From Bacteroidota bacterium (GTDB taxonomy: Bacteria > Bacteroidota > Bacteroidia > Bacteroidales > FEN-979): a DNA stretch of 64,000 nt. A program made the position numbers and the translations under genes. Shown one piece after another: positions 53,418-62,052 of this stretch. The notes beneath the pieces were generated by a model. That model searched no databases. It had not been told where the DNA came from and worked only from the letters and a program-made list of their open reading frames with translations. The stretch lies in assembly GCA_026391775.1 (NCBI GenBank), contig JAPLDK010000011.1, forward strand, positions 1 through 64,000. The letters are read 5' to 3'. The stretch's first letter is position 1. Each line of letters starts with the position of its first letter.

Positions 53418-55865
53418 ATGATGACGCAAAGAGACGACAAAAAAAATATGGCCGGGTTCATTACTGCATTGATCGCAGTAGTTTTCCTTGCAGGAACATC
53501 CTATGCACAGGTCAGGCTGGGAGGAACAATTTATGACAAACAGGACGGGAAAGCACTGTCAGGGGCGAACCTGATCCTTGAGAAAAGCGGGAAAAATGCA
53601 GTGAGCGACGAGAACGGACATTTTTCCATTTCAAAAATAGGTCCCGGATCCTATTTCCTGCGGGTATCATTTATAGGATATGCGAAGATCAGACTGGAAT
53701 TAAAGGTAAACAGCGACACGACCATCAGCATTATGATGGAGCCCGCTGCAATTCTCGGCGAAGAAGTGAATGTAACAGCAACACGGGCTCACGATAAATA
53801 CCCGGTTGCATACACCGATATCCAGGCAAAACAGATCCAACCGCTGAATATGGGAAAAGACCTTCCCTACCTCATTCAGAATTCACCATCCACTGTTGTC
53901 ACCTCAGATGCGGGGACAGGAATAGGCTATACCGGGATCAATATCCGTGGCACTGATCTTACCAGGATCAATGTGACACTGAACGGCATTCCCCAGAATG
54001 ATCCTGAATCCCAGGGTGTATGGTTCGTTGACCTCCCCGACATCGCTTCATCTTCAGACAACATACAGATACAACGTGGCGTGGGCACTTCAACCAACGG
54101 TGCAGGAGCTTTCGGGGCTTCCATCAACATACAGACAACAAAACTGAACCCCAATCCTTACGGTGAACTGGATTTATCCGCCGGGTCCTACAATACATTC
54201 AAATCCACTCTGAGGTTCGGTACCGGTTTGATGTCAGATCATCTCAGCTTCGATGGCCGTTTTTCCTATATACATTCTGATGGTTATATCGACAGGGCTT
54301 TTTCTGACCTGCGTTCCTGGTATCTTTCAGGCGGGTACTATGGACCGAATACAACATTCAGACTGATCCTGTTTTCAGGTACGGAAAAGACTTATCAGGC
54401 CTGGGGAGGTGTACCCAGGGATTCCCTTGAGACAAACCGCAGGTTCAATCCCATGGGACTGTATTACGGCCAGAACGGGCATATCCAGTATTATGATAAT
54501 GAAACCGACAACTATGTCCAGACCCATTTCCAGGCAATTTTCTCACAACAGATTATGAAAGGCTGGGACCTGAACCTTGCCGTTCATTATACAAAAGGTA
54601 AAGGCTATTATGAGAGTTACGAGCAAAACGCTTTTTTTTCAAATTATGGGCTTCCTGATGTAACACTGGGTGGGGTGACAATCGATTCGACCAACCTCGT
54701 CAACCGCAAAATTCTTGATAATGATTTCTGCGGATTTACCTTCTCCAGTAATTACAAACCGAATGAAAAGCTTAGTGTAACCTTGGGAGGCGCTTGGAGC
54801 CGGTATTCGGGCGATTCCTTCGGAAAGATCATCTGGGCGCAATTTGCATCAACCAGCAATAATGAATGGAACTGGTATGATGGTACAGGCCTGAAAAAAG
54901 ACTTCAACATCTTCGGAAAAGCAAACTATACCTTGTGGAAAAAGCTGTCTCTATTTGCCGACCTTCAGTACCGCTATGTCAATTACAAACTCAACGGGAC
55001 TATTGAAGATCTAAGGACACTGGACCAGACCCATATCTTCAATTTTTTCAATCCCAAGCTCGGGATTTTCGTTGCTTTCAGCAAAAACCACCAGGTCTAT
55101 TTTTCATTTGCCATAGGGAACAGGGAACCAAGCCGGGATAATTACAAGGATGCCGATACCAACCGTATGCCAACTTCAGAAAGGTTGTATGACTATGAAC
55201 TCGGATATACAGCAAAATACAGGTGGTTCATTGCAAACGCCAACCTGTTTTATATGGATTACAGAAACCAGCTTGTGCTTACCGGGGAGATCAATTCTGT
55301 AGGGGAAGCTGTCATGGTCAATACCCCCCACAGCTATCGCCTTGGGATTGAGATATCCGCAGGTATCGATATAATAAAGCAACTGCATCTCGATATAGCA
55401 GCGACTTTTAGCCGGAACAGGATCAGGGATTTTACACAATATATTGATGAATACGATTCGGCCTGGAATTTCACCGGTCAGCAACAGGCCTACCTGGGGA
55501 ACACCGATCTTTCGTTCTCTCCAAACATTATATTTACAGGGACGCTAACCTATAAACCTCTTAAAAATCTGTCTTTCTCCTGGAATTCCAGATACATCGG
55601 TATGCAGTATATCGATAATACTTCAAACCGTCAACGCGCTCTGCATGATTATTTTATTAACGGGCTGGGCGCCTCCTTTGCCATACATCCACGCTGGATG
55701 AAAGAGATTGCTTTTGCGATGACCATCAACAATATTTTCAGTTCCAGGTACGAATCAAATGCCTGGGTTTATCCATATATCCAGGATGGAACCTATTACG
55801 AATCCAACGGGTACTTTCCCCAGGCCCCTGTGAACTACCTTTTTGGCATTTCGCTTAAGATCTGA
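53418..55865 (+). CDS. TonB-dependent outer membrane receptor, thiamine-regulated
   Basis: An 815-aa protein with a signal peptide (about 15-31), an N-terminal carboxypeptidase-regulatory-like domain (LGGTIYDKQDGKALSGANL), a plug domain (INIRGTDLTRINVTLNGIP, then IQIQRGVGTSTNGAGAFGAS) and a 22-strand barrel ending in PVNYLFGISLKI with a terminal aromatic-Ile pattern. The TPP riboswitch in its leader suggests it imports thiamine or a precursor across the outer membrane, as for other TPP-controlled receptors of Bacteroidota. ATG at 53418 or 53421 is possible. Confidence 0.88.
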   Translation: MMTQRDDKKNMAGFITALIAVVFLAGTSYAQVRLGGTIYDKQDGKALSGANLILEKSGKNAVSDENGHFSISKIGPGSYFLRVSFIGYAKIRLELKVNSDTTISIMMEPAAILGEEVNVTATRAHDKYPVAYTDIQAKQIQPLNMGKDLPYLIQNSPSTVVTSDAGTGIGYTGINIRGTDLTRINVTLNGIPQNDPESQGVWFVDLPDIASSSDNIQIQRGVGTSTNGAGAFGASINIQTTKLNPNPYGELDLSAGSYNTFKSTLRFGTGLMSDHLSFDGRFSYIHSDGYIDRAFSDLRSWYLSGGYYGPNTTFRLILFSGTEKTYQAWGGVPRDSLETNRRFNPMGLYYGQNGHIQYYDNETDNYVQTHFQAIFSQQIMKGWDLNLAVHYTKGKGYYESYEQNAFFSNYGLPDVTLGGVTIDSTNLVNRKILDNDFCGFTFSSNYKPNEKLSVTLGGAWSRYSGDSFGKIIWAQFASTSNNEWNWYDGTGLKKDFNIFGKANYTLWKKLSLFADLQYRYVNYKLNGTIEDLRTLDQTHIFNFFNPKLGIFVAFSKNHQVYFSFAIGNREPSRDNYKDADTNRMPTSERLYDYELGYTAKYRWFIANANLFYMDYRNQLVLTGEINSVGEAVMVNTPHSYRLGIEISAGIDIIKQLHLDIAATFSRNRIRDFTQYIDEYDSAWNFTGQQQAYLGNTDLSFSPNIIFTGTLTYKPLKNLSFSWNSRYIGMQYIDNTSNRQRALHDYFINGLGASFAIHPRWMKEIAFAMTINNIFSSRYESNAWVYPYIQDGTYYESNGYFPQAPVNYLFGISLKI

Positions 55866-55911
55866 CATGTGGGATGGCTGGATAGCTGGATACGGGATGC
55901 GGCATTTTTAG

Positions 55912-55919
55912 TACCTTTG
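55912..55919 (+). promoter_or_regulatory. -7 box of smpB
   Basis: TACCTTTG lies 11 nt before the smpB ATG, implying a very short leader. Confidence 0.5.
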
Positions 55920-55930
55920 CTGCCGGGATT

Positions 55931-56377
55931 ATGGAGAAAACCATCAGCATAAAGAACAAACGGGTATCCTTTGAGTATTTCTTACTCCAGGAATTCACAG
56001 CGGGGATAATGCTTACCGGGACAGAGATCAAATCGGTTCGCGACGGAAAGGTTTCCATCGCCGATGCCTTCTGCAGCTTCAGGGGGAATGAGCTTTTTGT
56101 GATGAATATGCATATTGCAGAATACAGTTTAGGCACCATTTATAACCATGAACCTAAAAGGGCGCGTAAACTTCTGCTCACAAAACGCGAACTTCACAAA
56201 CTTCTGGTGAAGGTCAAGGAAAGAGGTCTGACCATAATACCAACTCTGTTTTTTATCAATGAGAAAGGGCTTGCAAAACTTACTATTGCCCTGGCCAAGG
56301 GAAAACATTCCTACGACAAGCGGGAAACCCTTAAAAAGAACGATATGAAAAGGGAAATTGAACGGTCAATGGATTAA
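55931..56377 (+). CDS. smpB: SsrA-binding protein SmpB
   Basis: A 148-aa protein of usual length. KNKRVSFEYFLLQEFTAGIM starts the family fold and ALAKGKHSYDKRETLKKNDM is the conserved C-terminal segment. It brings tmRNA to stalled ribosomes. The stop of the previous gene is 65 nt upstream. The next gene starts 10 nt after its stop. Confidence 0.96.
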   Translation: MEKTISIKNKRVSFEYFLLQEFTAGIMLTGTEIKSVRDGKVSIADAFCSFRGNELFVMNMHIAEYSLGTIYNHEPKRARKLLLTKRELHKLLVKVKERGLTIIPTLFFINEKGLAKLTIALAKGKHSYDKRETLKKNDMKREIERSMD

Positions 56378-56387
56378 ATTCGATCAC

Positions 56388-56948
56388 ATGAGAAACAGCA
56401 TCAGGCAATTTATACTAATACTTGCAATTATTTCACTGCCGGGGATTATCTTTTCCCAGGAAAACACAGGGAAAAAGGGTATTGTTCAGTGGTACAGCTT
56501 TGCAGATGCATACAAACTGAACAAAAAGAAGCCTAAAAAGATGATTGTTGACGTTTACACCGACTGGTGTGGCTGGTGCAAAAAGATGGACAAGGAAACA
56601 TTTCAGGATCCTGAAACTGCAAAATATATGCAGAAGCACTTTTATTGCGTGAAGCTTGATGCCGAGACCAAAGACACGATTGTGATCGACAGCGTTAAGT
56701 TTGTAAATAAAAATCTGAAAGCAAGGGGTGGGAACAACCAGCTGGCTGTTGAGCTGCTGAGAGGTAAAATGACTTATCCTTCCTATGTTTTTATCAATGA
56801 GAAGAACCAGGTGTTGACAGTGGTTCCGGGGTATATGAATGTTGCCGATTTTGCTCCAGTATTACATTATTTCGGGGAGAATGCCTTTAAGGATATAAAA
56901 TGGGAGGATTACAGGGCATCCTATAACAAGACCGATTTGAAAAAATGA
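56388..56948 (+). CDS. Exported thioredoxin-like protein (DUF255-like)
   Basis: A 186-aa protein, start at MRNSIRQFILILAI with a signal peptide ending near IFSQE. The thioredoxin fold has MIVDVYTDWCGWCKKMDKET, giving CGWC, and MTYPSYVFINEKN with the cis-Pro. It probably acts as a thiol oxidoreductase in the periplasm. An earlier in-frame ATG at 56358 lies inside smpB and is less likely. Confidence 0.85.
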   Translation: MRNSIRQFILILAIISLPGIIFSQENTGKKGIVQWYSFADAYKLNKKKPKKMIVDVYTDWCGWCKKMDKETFQDPETAKYMQKHFYCVKLDAETKDTIVIDSVKFVNKNLKARGGNNQLAVELLRGKMTYPSYVFINEKNQVLTVVPGYMNVADFAPVLHYFGENAFKDIKWEDYRASYNKTDLKK

Positions 56949-56971
56949 TTTGGGTATCCGGGCATTTAAAG

Positions 56972-57003
56972 AAAAAGCCGCCTCAAAGGGACGGCTTTTT
57001 TTG
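56972..57003. terminator. Terminator shared by the thioredoxin-like gene and tRNA-His
   Basis: AAAAAGCCG (56972-56980) pairs with CGGCTTTTT (56992-57000), flanked by A and T runs. It stands 23 nt after the thioredoxin-like gene and just past the tRNA-His 3' end on the minus strand. Confidence 0.8.
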
Positions 57004-57006
57004 TTG

Positions 57007-57081
57007 GGTGGAAGATGGGGCTCGAACCCACGGCCTTCAGAGCCACAATCTGACGCTCTAACCAGCTGAGCTACGACCACC
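57007..57081 (-). tRNA. tRNA-His (anticodon GTG) with two acceptor-stem mismatches
   Basis: The anticodon arm TCAGA-TTGTGGC-TCTGA gives GTG, and an encoded G-1 (57081) faces C73, the tRNA-His identity pair. The D and T arms are normal. The acceptor stem is GTGGTCG against CTTCCAC, so pairs 5-68 (T-T) and 6-67 (C-T) are mismatched; CGACCAC would be expected. CCA is not encoded. A canonical promoter lies upstream, so it is probably transcribed. Confidence 0.85.
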
Positions 57082-57092
57082 ATTTTGTGCTG

Positions 57093-57122
57093 CAAAAGTA
57101 CAAAAAAATTATACATTTGCAA
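57093..57122 (-). promoter_or_regulatory. Canonical promoter of tRNA-His, overlapping a + strand box
   Basis: Minus strand TTG (57122-57120), 19 nt, TACTTTTG (57100-57093). On the + strand TACATTTG (57112-57119) lies inside it and could start transcription of the permease gene at about 57126. Confidence 0.75.
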
Positions 57123-57137
57123 AAAGACCCTGCCGGA

Positions 57138-58247
57138 TTGAACCTGTTCAGAAAACCTCCTCAGACCATTTCAACCTCCCTGTCACGTCTCGCATGGGTC
57201 AGGTTCTGCCATGAACCGCTTGGTATAGGGTCTCTGCTCTTCATTGGACTGGTCTGCCTTGCAGCTATACTTGGTTATCTGATAACACCCGACAAAACCC
57301 CTTTTGCAAACCAGCAATTTTTGGAACTGGGATTAAAAAAACCAGGATTTAAGGTCGATATGCTGTATGTCATGAACGCTGATCCCTCAACCAGGTCAGT
57401 CTGGCTTCATACGATGTTAATGGGTGAAAAGGGTATTGCTTCTCCGCTACCTGTAAAAAGCTACCGGATCAGCAAGGATACGCTATATTACAGAGTTTAC
57501 TCAGAAACAGGTATAGCGATACCGGCCGAAAGCAAGATATCCCTGAAAAAGGTAAGGTTGTTGCAGACAAAGACATTCTGGCTTGGTACCGACCGGTTTG
57601 GGAGGGACTATCTCAGTCAGTTGATCATTGGAGCCAGGGTTAGTCTTTCGGTTGGTTTTATTTCTGTGTTTATTTCTCTGCTGATAGGCATTACACTTGG
57701 TGCGATCGCAGGGTATTTCAGAGGCTGGGCTGACAACCTGATCATGTGGTTCATTAACGTTGTATGGTCTATTCCAACCCTGCTTCTCGTGATTGCTATT
57801 ACATTTGCGCTTGGCAAGGGGTTCTGGCAGGTTTTTATTGCTGTCGGACTGACGATGTGGGTAGATGTGGCCAGGATGGTAAGGGGGCAGGTTATGAGCC
57901 TGAGGGAGAAAGAATTTGTTGAAGCGGGTCGTGCACTTGGATTTTCCGATTCAAGGATCATTATAAGACATATTCTGCCCAATGTGATGGCTGCGGTCAT
58001 TATAATATCTGCTGCGAATTTTGCTTCCGCCATCCTTCTTGAAGCCGGTCTAAGCTTCCTGGGTCTGGGTGTGCAGCCTCCGGTTCCCTCATGGGGATCC
58101 ATGATCAAGGAAAATTACGGTTATATTATTCTGGATTACGCCTACCTTGCAATCCTTCCTGGTATTGCAATAATGCTGCTCGTTCTGGCATTTATGCTGA
58201 TGGGGAATTCCCTGAGGGATGCGCTGGATGTTAAAACCCGGGACTGA
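57138..58247 (+). CDS. ABC transporter permease, OppC/DppC-like
   Basis: A 369-aa inner membrane protein if started at TTG 57138 (LNLFRKPPQTISTSLSRLAW); the open frame extends upstream to 57087 but that part covers the promoter. A first membrane segment (about 30-55) and a large periplasmic loop are followed by five more segments. The EAA loop EFVEAGRALGFSDSRIIIRH and LPNVMAAVIIISAANF, then LSFLGLGVQPPVPSWG, are diagnostic of peptide/nickel permeases. The partner permease, ATPases and binding protein are not adjacent. It ends directly against the convergent DUF5723 gene. Confidence 0.85.
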   Translation: MNLFRKPPQTISTSLSRLAWVRFCHEPLGIGSLLFIGLVCLAAILGYLITPDKTPFANQQFLELGLKKPGFKVDMLYVMNADPSTRSVWLHTMLMGEKGIASPLPVKSYRISKDTLYYRVYSETGIAIPAESKISLKKVRLLQTKTFWLGTDRFGRDYLSQLIIGARVSLSVGFISVFISLLIGITLGAIAGYFRGWADNLIMWFINVVWSIPTLLLVIAITFALGKGFWQVFIAVGLTMWVDVARMVRGQVMSLREKEFVEAGRALGFSDSRIIIRHILPNVMAAVIIISAANFASAILLEAGLSFLGLGVQPPVPSWGSMIKENYGYIILDYAYLAILPGIAIMLLVLAFMLMGNSLRDALDVKTRD

Positions 58248-59732
58248 TCAACCTGGCCGGAACTCGAGGTTACCGCAACGCCCATTGTTTTTGTTACGGC
58301 AGGAGCCCTTGTCGAGGAAGTATTTTATCGAAAAATACACATCTATACCGGTAAAGTCACTGAAATTAAAGAAACCCCCTAATTTATCACAACCAATCGT
58401 AAATCCGTATGCCCTGATGGCAAGGCCAACTCTTGGCAGGTACCAGTCATAGAGTGAAACCGGCAGGCTTACTTCCAGCCAGCGATTTTCATACCTGGGT
58501 GTGAGGGTAAGTTCGGCAGGCCTGTAGATGGTGGCTTTGGCAAAGGAAACCGGGTATATCAGGCTTGCATTGACATACGTGAATTTCGTTAGATGATAGT
58601 CAAACTGAACACTTAGTGCGGATGGAAGCCAGAGTGTGAATTTATCTGAGGCCTTTGCAGAACTGGCATCGCCGTAGAATTTATAACTGATGGTATCCAG
58701 CATCTGATCGATGCTCCTGAACTTAATCCTTGTGACCTGGTCCCAATACGAGGGACGGTTGTCAACAACCAGTTTCTGGGCATTGGTTTTGAAACGTATG
58801 CCTCCGACATCGATAAGTGCAACACCAACCCGATACAGGTAATCTTCATAACGCTGGGCGCAGAGTTTATTGAAATACTGTTCCTGATGTGGTTTTACCA
58901 AGCGGGTATACGTAACTCCAAGGTCAAATCCAAAGCCTCCTCCCCTGAAAGCAGTACCACCTGTAAACTGGTTCGTTTGGTAATCAACTGGCAGTGACAA
59001 TCCCATCTCCGCATTCAGGTTTTTGATCTGTACCGTGGAATCATCAATAACCGTATAATCAATATTTTTAACATTGGCGTACGTTCCGGCATATCCAAAA
59101 AGCCGTCGTACTGTCAATCCGGCATTGATCCGGTTAAATCCCCGGCCATAAACCTCATATGAATAGGTAAGGCCTATTTCGGCCCATGCCATCTGGGCAA
59201 CGTTAAACGGGCGGGTATCATTGTAGTTAATCTTTTGCTGTGGTTTGTAATTAAGACCAAGGTAAGCGAAATTCGCCAGCTCATAGGGCAAGTTATGAGC
59301 CGAAATGACATTTCGGAAAGCCGTGGTCAGCGCAAAAGCATGCTTGCCCCAGATAAGCATCGCTCCGGGACCGTTGACCCTTATATTGACAAAGGCACTT
59401 TTGAGCCTGTGATTATCGTAATTGTAAAGGATACGGACCTCGGTACCATAACTTTCGGGATGGGTTGGCCATTCATAGCTGCTCTGGAAAAAATGAGAAA
59501 ATTTATAGTCGGTTTTTTTCTGATAAAGCATGTTATTCTGGATGAAGACTCCTGCACCTAAAAATTGAACATCGAGCCAAGTCTTTGAATTCTGTAATGC
59601 ACTGGGGTTTAACTGAACACTGTTCACACCTGCATAATTTCCCAAAACAGTTCCGTACATAGACTGTCCGTTAACCAGGTCATGCATGGAGAAAAGGAGA
59701 AGTAAGGGCAATATGTGTCTGCGTAACCTCAT
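58248..59732 (-). CDS. DUF5723 family outer membrane beta-barrel protein
   Basis: A 494-aa protein, starting at MRLRRHILPLLLLFSM with a signal peptide ending near VNGQS. Residues NSVQLNPSALQNSKTWLDVQ and GYGTRV-like strands fit DUF5723, a family of predicted barrels in Bacteroidota with unknown role. About 14 amphipathic strands can be read, including YENRWLEVSLPVSLYDWYLP. The C-terminal tail (SCRNKNNGRCG) is short and hydrophilic. It is a single gene convergent with the permease. Confidence 0.7.
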   Translation of the reverse strand: MRLRRHILPLLLLFSMHDLVNGQSMYGTVLGNYAGVNSVQLNPSALQNSKTWLDVQFLGAGVFIQNNMLYQKKTDYKFSHFFQSSYEWPTHPESYGTEVRILYNYDNHRLKSAFVNIRVNGPGAMLIWGKHAFALTTAFRNVISAHNLPYELANFAYLGLNYKPQQKINYNDTRPFNVAQMAWAEIGLTYSYEVYGRGFNRINAGLTVRRLFGYAGTYANVKNIDYTVIDDSTVQIKNLNAEMGLSLPVDYQTNQFTGGTAFRGGGFGFDLGVTYTRLVKPHQEQYFNKLCAQRYEDYLYRVGVALIDVGGIRFKTNAQKLVVDNRPSYWDQVTRIKFRSIDQMLDTISYKFYGDASSAKASDKFTLWLPSALSVQFDYHLTKFTYVNASLIYPVSFAKATIYRPAELTLTPRYENRWLEVSLPVSLYDWYLPRVGLAIRAYGFTIGCDKLGGFFNFSDFTGIDVYFSIKYFLDKGSCRNKNNGRCGNLEFRPG

Positions 59733-59976
59733 ATGAATAATGGCTACATCGTAAGTTAAACAAAAATATTGTGTAAATGTTTTTCCCTTTAACGGAATTA
59801 TGAACACCTCCGAGGTGATATCCTGCTTGGATGCTTGTTCAGATTGATGACCTGATCCTGATGGTCATGGTTGCCCGGAGAAGCAAACAAAACCGCCGGA
59901 AGAGCTTCTGCACTTATAAGTAACGCCGAAAAGTAAAAATTTAGTACCTTTGCAGGCTTAAAATTTTGTACCTGAT
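59733..59976. other. 244-nt spacer before tRNA-Leu
   Basis: No gene seen. A minus strand box TATTTTTG (59768-59761) could serve the DUF5723 gene. Two small inverted repeats (CACCTC/GAGGTG near 59808-59820 and TGACC/GGTCA near 59848-59867) have no clear role. Confidence 0.45.
59945..59952 (+). promoter_or_regulatory. -7 box of tRNA-Leu(TAG)
   Basis: TACCTTTG, 24 nt before the tRNA 5' end. No TTG at the expected distance. Confidence 0.5.
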
Positions 59977-60058
59977 GCGGATGTGGCGTAATTGGTAGCC
60001 GCGCAAGACTTAGGATCTTGTGCCTTACGGAGTGGGGGTTCGAGTCCCTTCATCCGCA
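59977..60058 (+). tRNA. tRNA-Leu (anticodon TAG)
   Basis: An 82-nt class II tRNA: acceptor GCGGATG/CATCCGC, anticodon loop CTTAGGA (TAG), a variable arm TGCCTTACGGAGTG, and T loop TTCGAGTC. CCA is not encoded. It precedes the tig-clpP-clpX genes by 75 nt. Confidence 0.95.
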
Positions 60059-60133
60059 CAAAATCGATATAAACGGCCTGAACTGATAAGTTGTCAGGTA
60101 AAAATAACAGCCTATTAATCATAATAAAAATTC

Positions 60134-61357
60134 ATGAATTTATCCAGAGAAAACACAGGTGAACTTACCGCAACTATCCGGCTGGAAATAACACCGGAAG
60201 ACTACACTGAACAGGTAAACAAAGTGATCAAAGATTACCAGAAAAAAGCGAATATACCGGGTTTCCGTCCGGGACATATACCTGCAGGGCTGATCCGCAA
60301 AATGTACGGGAAAGCAGTTCTGGCCGAGGAAGTAAACAAGCTGATATCCGAGTCGCTTAATAATTACATTAAGGAACAGAATCTTGACATGCTTGGGAAC
60401 CCCATTCCCAACCAGGAAAAGAACTCAGCAGTCAATTTTGAGACCCAGACAAGTTTTGAGTTCTTTTTTGATATTGGGTTTGCACCTGAGTTTAAAATTC
60501 CGTTTGGGCCCGAGACAGAGGTAGAGGATCTTGAAATTACGGTTGATGACAGTATGATTGACAAATATGTGGATGAAACCAGGAAACGGTTCGGAACACC
60601 AGTAAAGGCTAAAGAAAGCGGACAACCCGCCGAATCTGACTCAGCTGCTGAGCCAATCACCGAAGTAGAAAATCCGGTTGAAACCAAGACTCCCGAAGTT
60701 ATCCCTGCAGAAATGACACCCGAGTTTTTTGAGAAGGTCTATCCGGGTGAAAAACTTGAAACCGAAGAACTGTTCAGGGAAAGGATCAGGAAAGATGCTT
60801 TTGCCAGTTTTGCCCAGGAGACAGACCGGATATTCTTTAACAAAGCCACTGACATTCTTGTAAAGAGCACGAATATTGATCTTCCTGACGAATTTCTGAA
60901 ACGCTGGCTGCTTGAATATAATGAGGGCAAATTCACCCAGGAACAGATCGACAAGGATTATCCTTCGTTCAGGGAATCAATGAAATGGCAGCTGATCGAG
61001 AACAGGATCATCCGTGAGAATGAAATAAAGGTAAGTGATGAAGACATAAGGAATTACATTCGGACTGTCATGCTTCACAGGGTCGGCTCGGAATTTGTCG
61101 ATCCCGAAATGGAGAAAAAATATGAATCTATCGTCGATGCATTCATGCAGAATAAGGAACAGGTGCAAAGGATCAACGACCAACTGTATAATGCACGCAT
61201 GCTGGGTCTTTTCAAAATAAAACTTAGCCTTCTTAAAAAAGAAGTCTCCTACGATGAATTCATTAAAATAGCATCGGAAACGCATGAGCATGAGCATCAC
61301 GACCACGAACACAGTCATGATCATGAACACGACCATAACCATAAACATGAACACTAA
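60134..61357 (+). CDS. tig: Trigger factor with no recognisable PPIase domain and a His-rich tail
   Basis: A 407-aa protein. The ribosome-binding domain (1-115) has the signature IPGFRPGHIPAGLIRKMYG. The C-terminal chaperone domain (about 196-380) is also clear (DEFLKRWLLEYNEGKFT). Between them the FKBP-like PPIase domain of about 95-110 residues expected in trigger factor is replaced by about 40 residues rich in Glu, Pro, Ser and Thr (155-195). The last 26 residues contain 13 His. It should still act as a ribosome-bound chaperone. It precedes clpP by 17 nt, the classic order. Confidence 0.9.
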   Translation: MNLSRENTGELTATIRLEITPEDYTEQVNKVIKDYQKKANIPGFRPGHIPAGLIRKMYGKAVLAEEVNKLISESLNNYIKEQNLDMLGNPIPNQEKNSAVNFETQTSFEFFFDIGFAPEFKIPFGPETEVEDLEITVDDSMIDKYVDETRKRFGTPVKAKESGQPAESDSAAEPITEVENPVETKTPEVIPAEMTPEFFEKVYPGEKLETEELFRERIRKDAFASFAQETDRIFFNKATDILVKSTNIDLPDEFLKRWLLEYNEGKFTQEQIDKDYPSFRESMKWQLIENRIIRENEIKVSDEDIRNYIRTVMLHRVGSEFVDPEMEKKYESIVDAFMQNKEQVQRINDQLYNARMLGLFKIKLSLLKKEVSYDEFIKIASETHEHEHHDHEHSHDHEHDHNHKHEH

Positions 61358-61374
61358 TTTTAATAATTGAGACT

Positions 61375-62052
61375 ATGGACGAATTTTCAAAATATGCAAT
61401 CCGGCACAGGGGCATCAGCGGACTGAGCCTTGAAAAGTATAAGAGTATTTCAGCCAATTACATTTCTCCTACAATCATAGAGGAAAGACAGCTTAACATT
61501 GCCACTATGGATGTTTTCAGCCGCCTGATGATGGACAGGATTATTTTCCTGGGAGTCCCCATTGACGATTATGTAGCCAATATCATCCAGGCCCAGTTAT
61601 TGTTCCTTGAATCTGTGGATTCCCATAAGGATATTCAGATTTACCTGAACACACCGGGTGGGGCTGTTTATGCCGGCCTTGGGATTTACGATACTATGCA
61701 GTATATCAATCCCCATGTTGCAACTATCTGTACAGGGATGGCTGCCTCAATGGGCGCTATTTTACTGAGTGCAGGCGAAAAAGGAAAAAGGACTGCCCTG
61801 AAACATTCCAGGATACTTATCCATCAGCCTATGGGCAGTGCGGAAGGCCAGGCCTCCGATATCGAAATCACAACCAGGGAAATCCAGAAGCTGAAAAAAG
61901 AGCTTTATGAGATCATATCCCTCCATTCGGGCCAGCCATACAAAAGGATACTGAAAGATGCCGATAGGGATTACTGGATGACTGCAGAAGAAGCAAAGGA
62001 ATATGGCATGATTGATGAGGTTCTTCTGAAGTCAAAAAAAGAAACGCAATAA
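61375..62052 (+). CDS. clpP: ATP-dependent Clp protease proteolytic subunit
   Basis: A 225-aa serine peptidase of normal length. [14 protein letters not shown] holds the catalytic Ser, RILIHQPMG the His, and a downstream Asp (REIQKL region) completes the triad. It forms the 14-mer chamber that degrades proteins fed by ClpX. The stop overlaps the clpX start as TAATG, so translation is coupled. Confidence 0.96.
   Translation: MDEFSKYAIRHRGISGLSLEKYKSISANYISPTIIEERQLNIATMDVFSRLMMDRIIFLGVPIDDYVANIIQAQLLFLESVDSHKDIQIYLNTPGGAVYAGLGIYDTMQYINPHVATICTGMAASMGAILLSAGEKGKRTALKHSRILIHQPMGSAEGQASDIEITTREIQKLKKELYEIISLHSGQPYKRILKDADRDYWMTAEEAKEYGMIDEVLLKSKKETQ

Noticed and set aside
56862-57122. Small minus strand reading frame across tRNA-His (VVVAQLVRASDCGSEGRGFEP)
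   Set aside because: This is the usual false protein read through a tRNA sequence.
59808-59867. Small inverted repeats before tRNA-Leu as regulatory hairpins
   Set aside because: Stems of 5-6 bp without T run or conserved context; could be chance.
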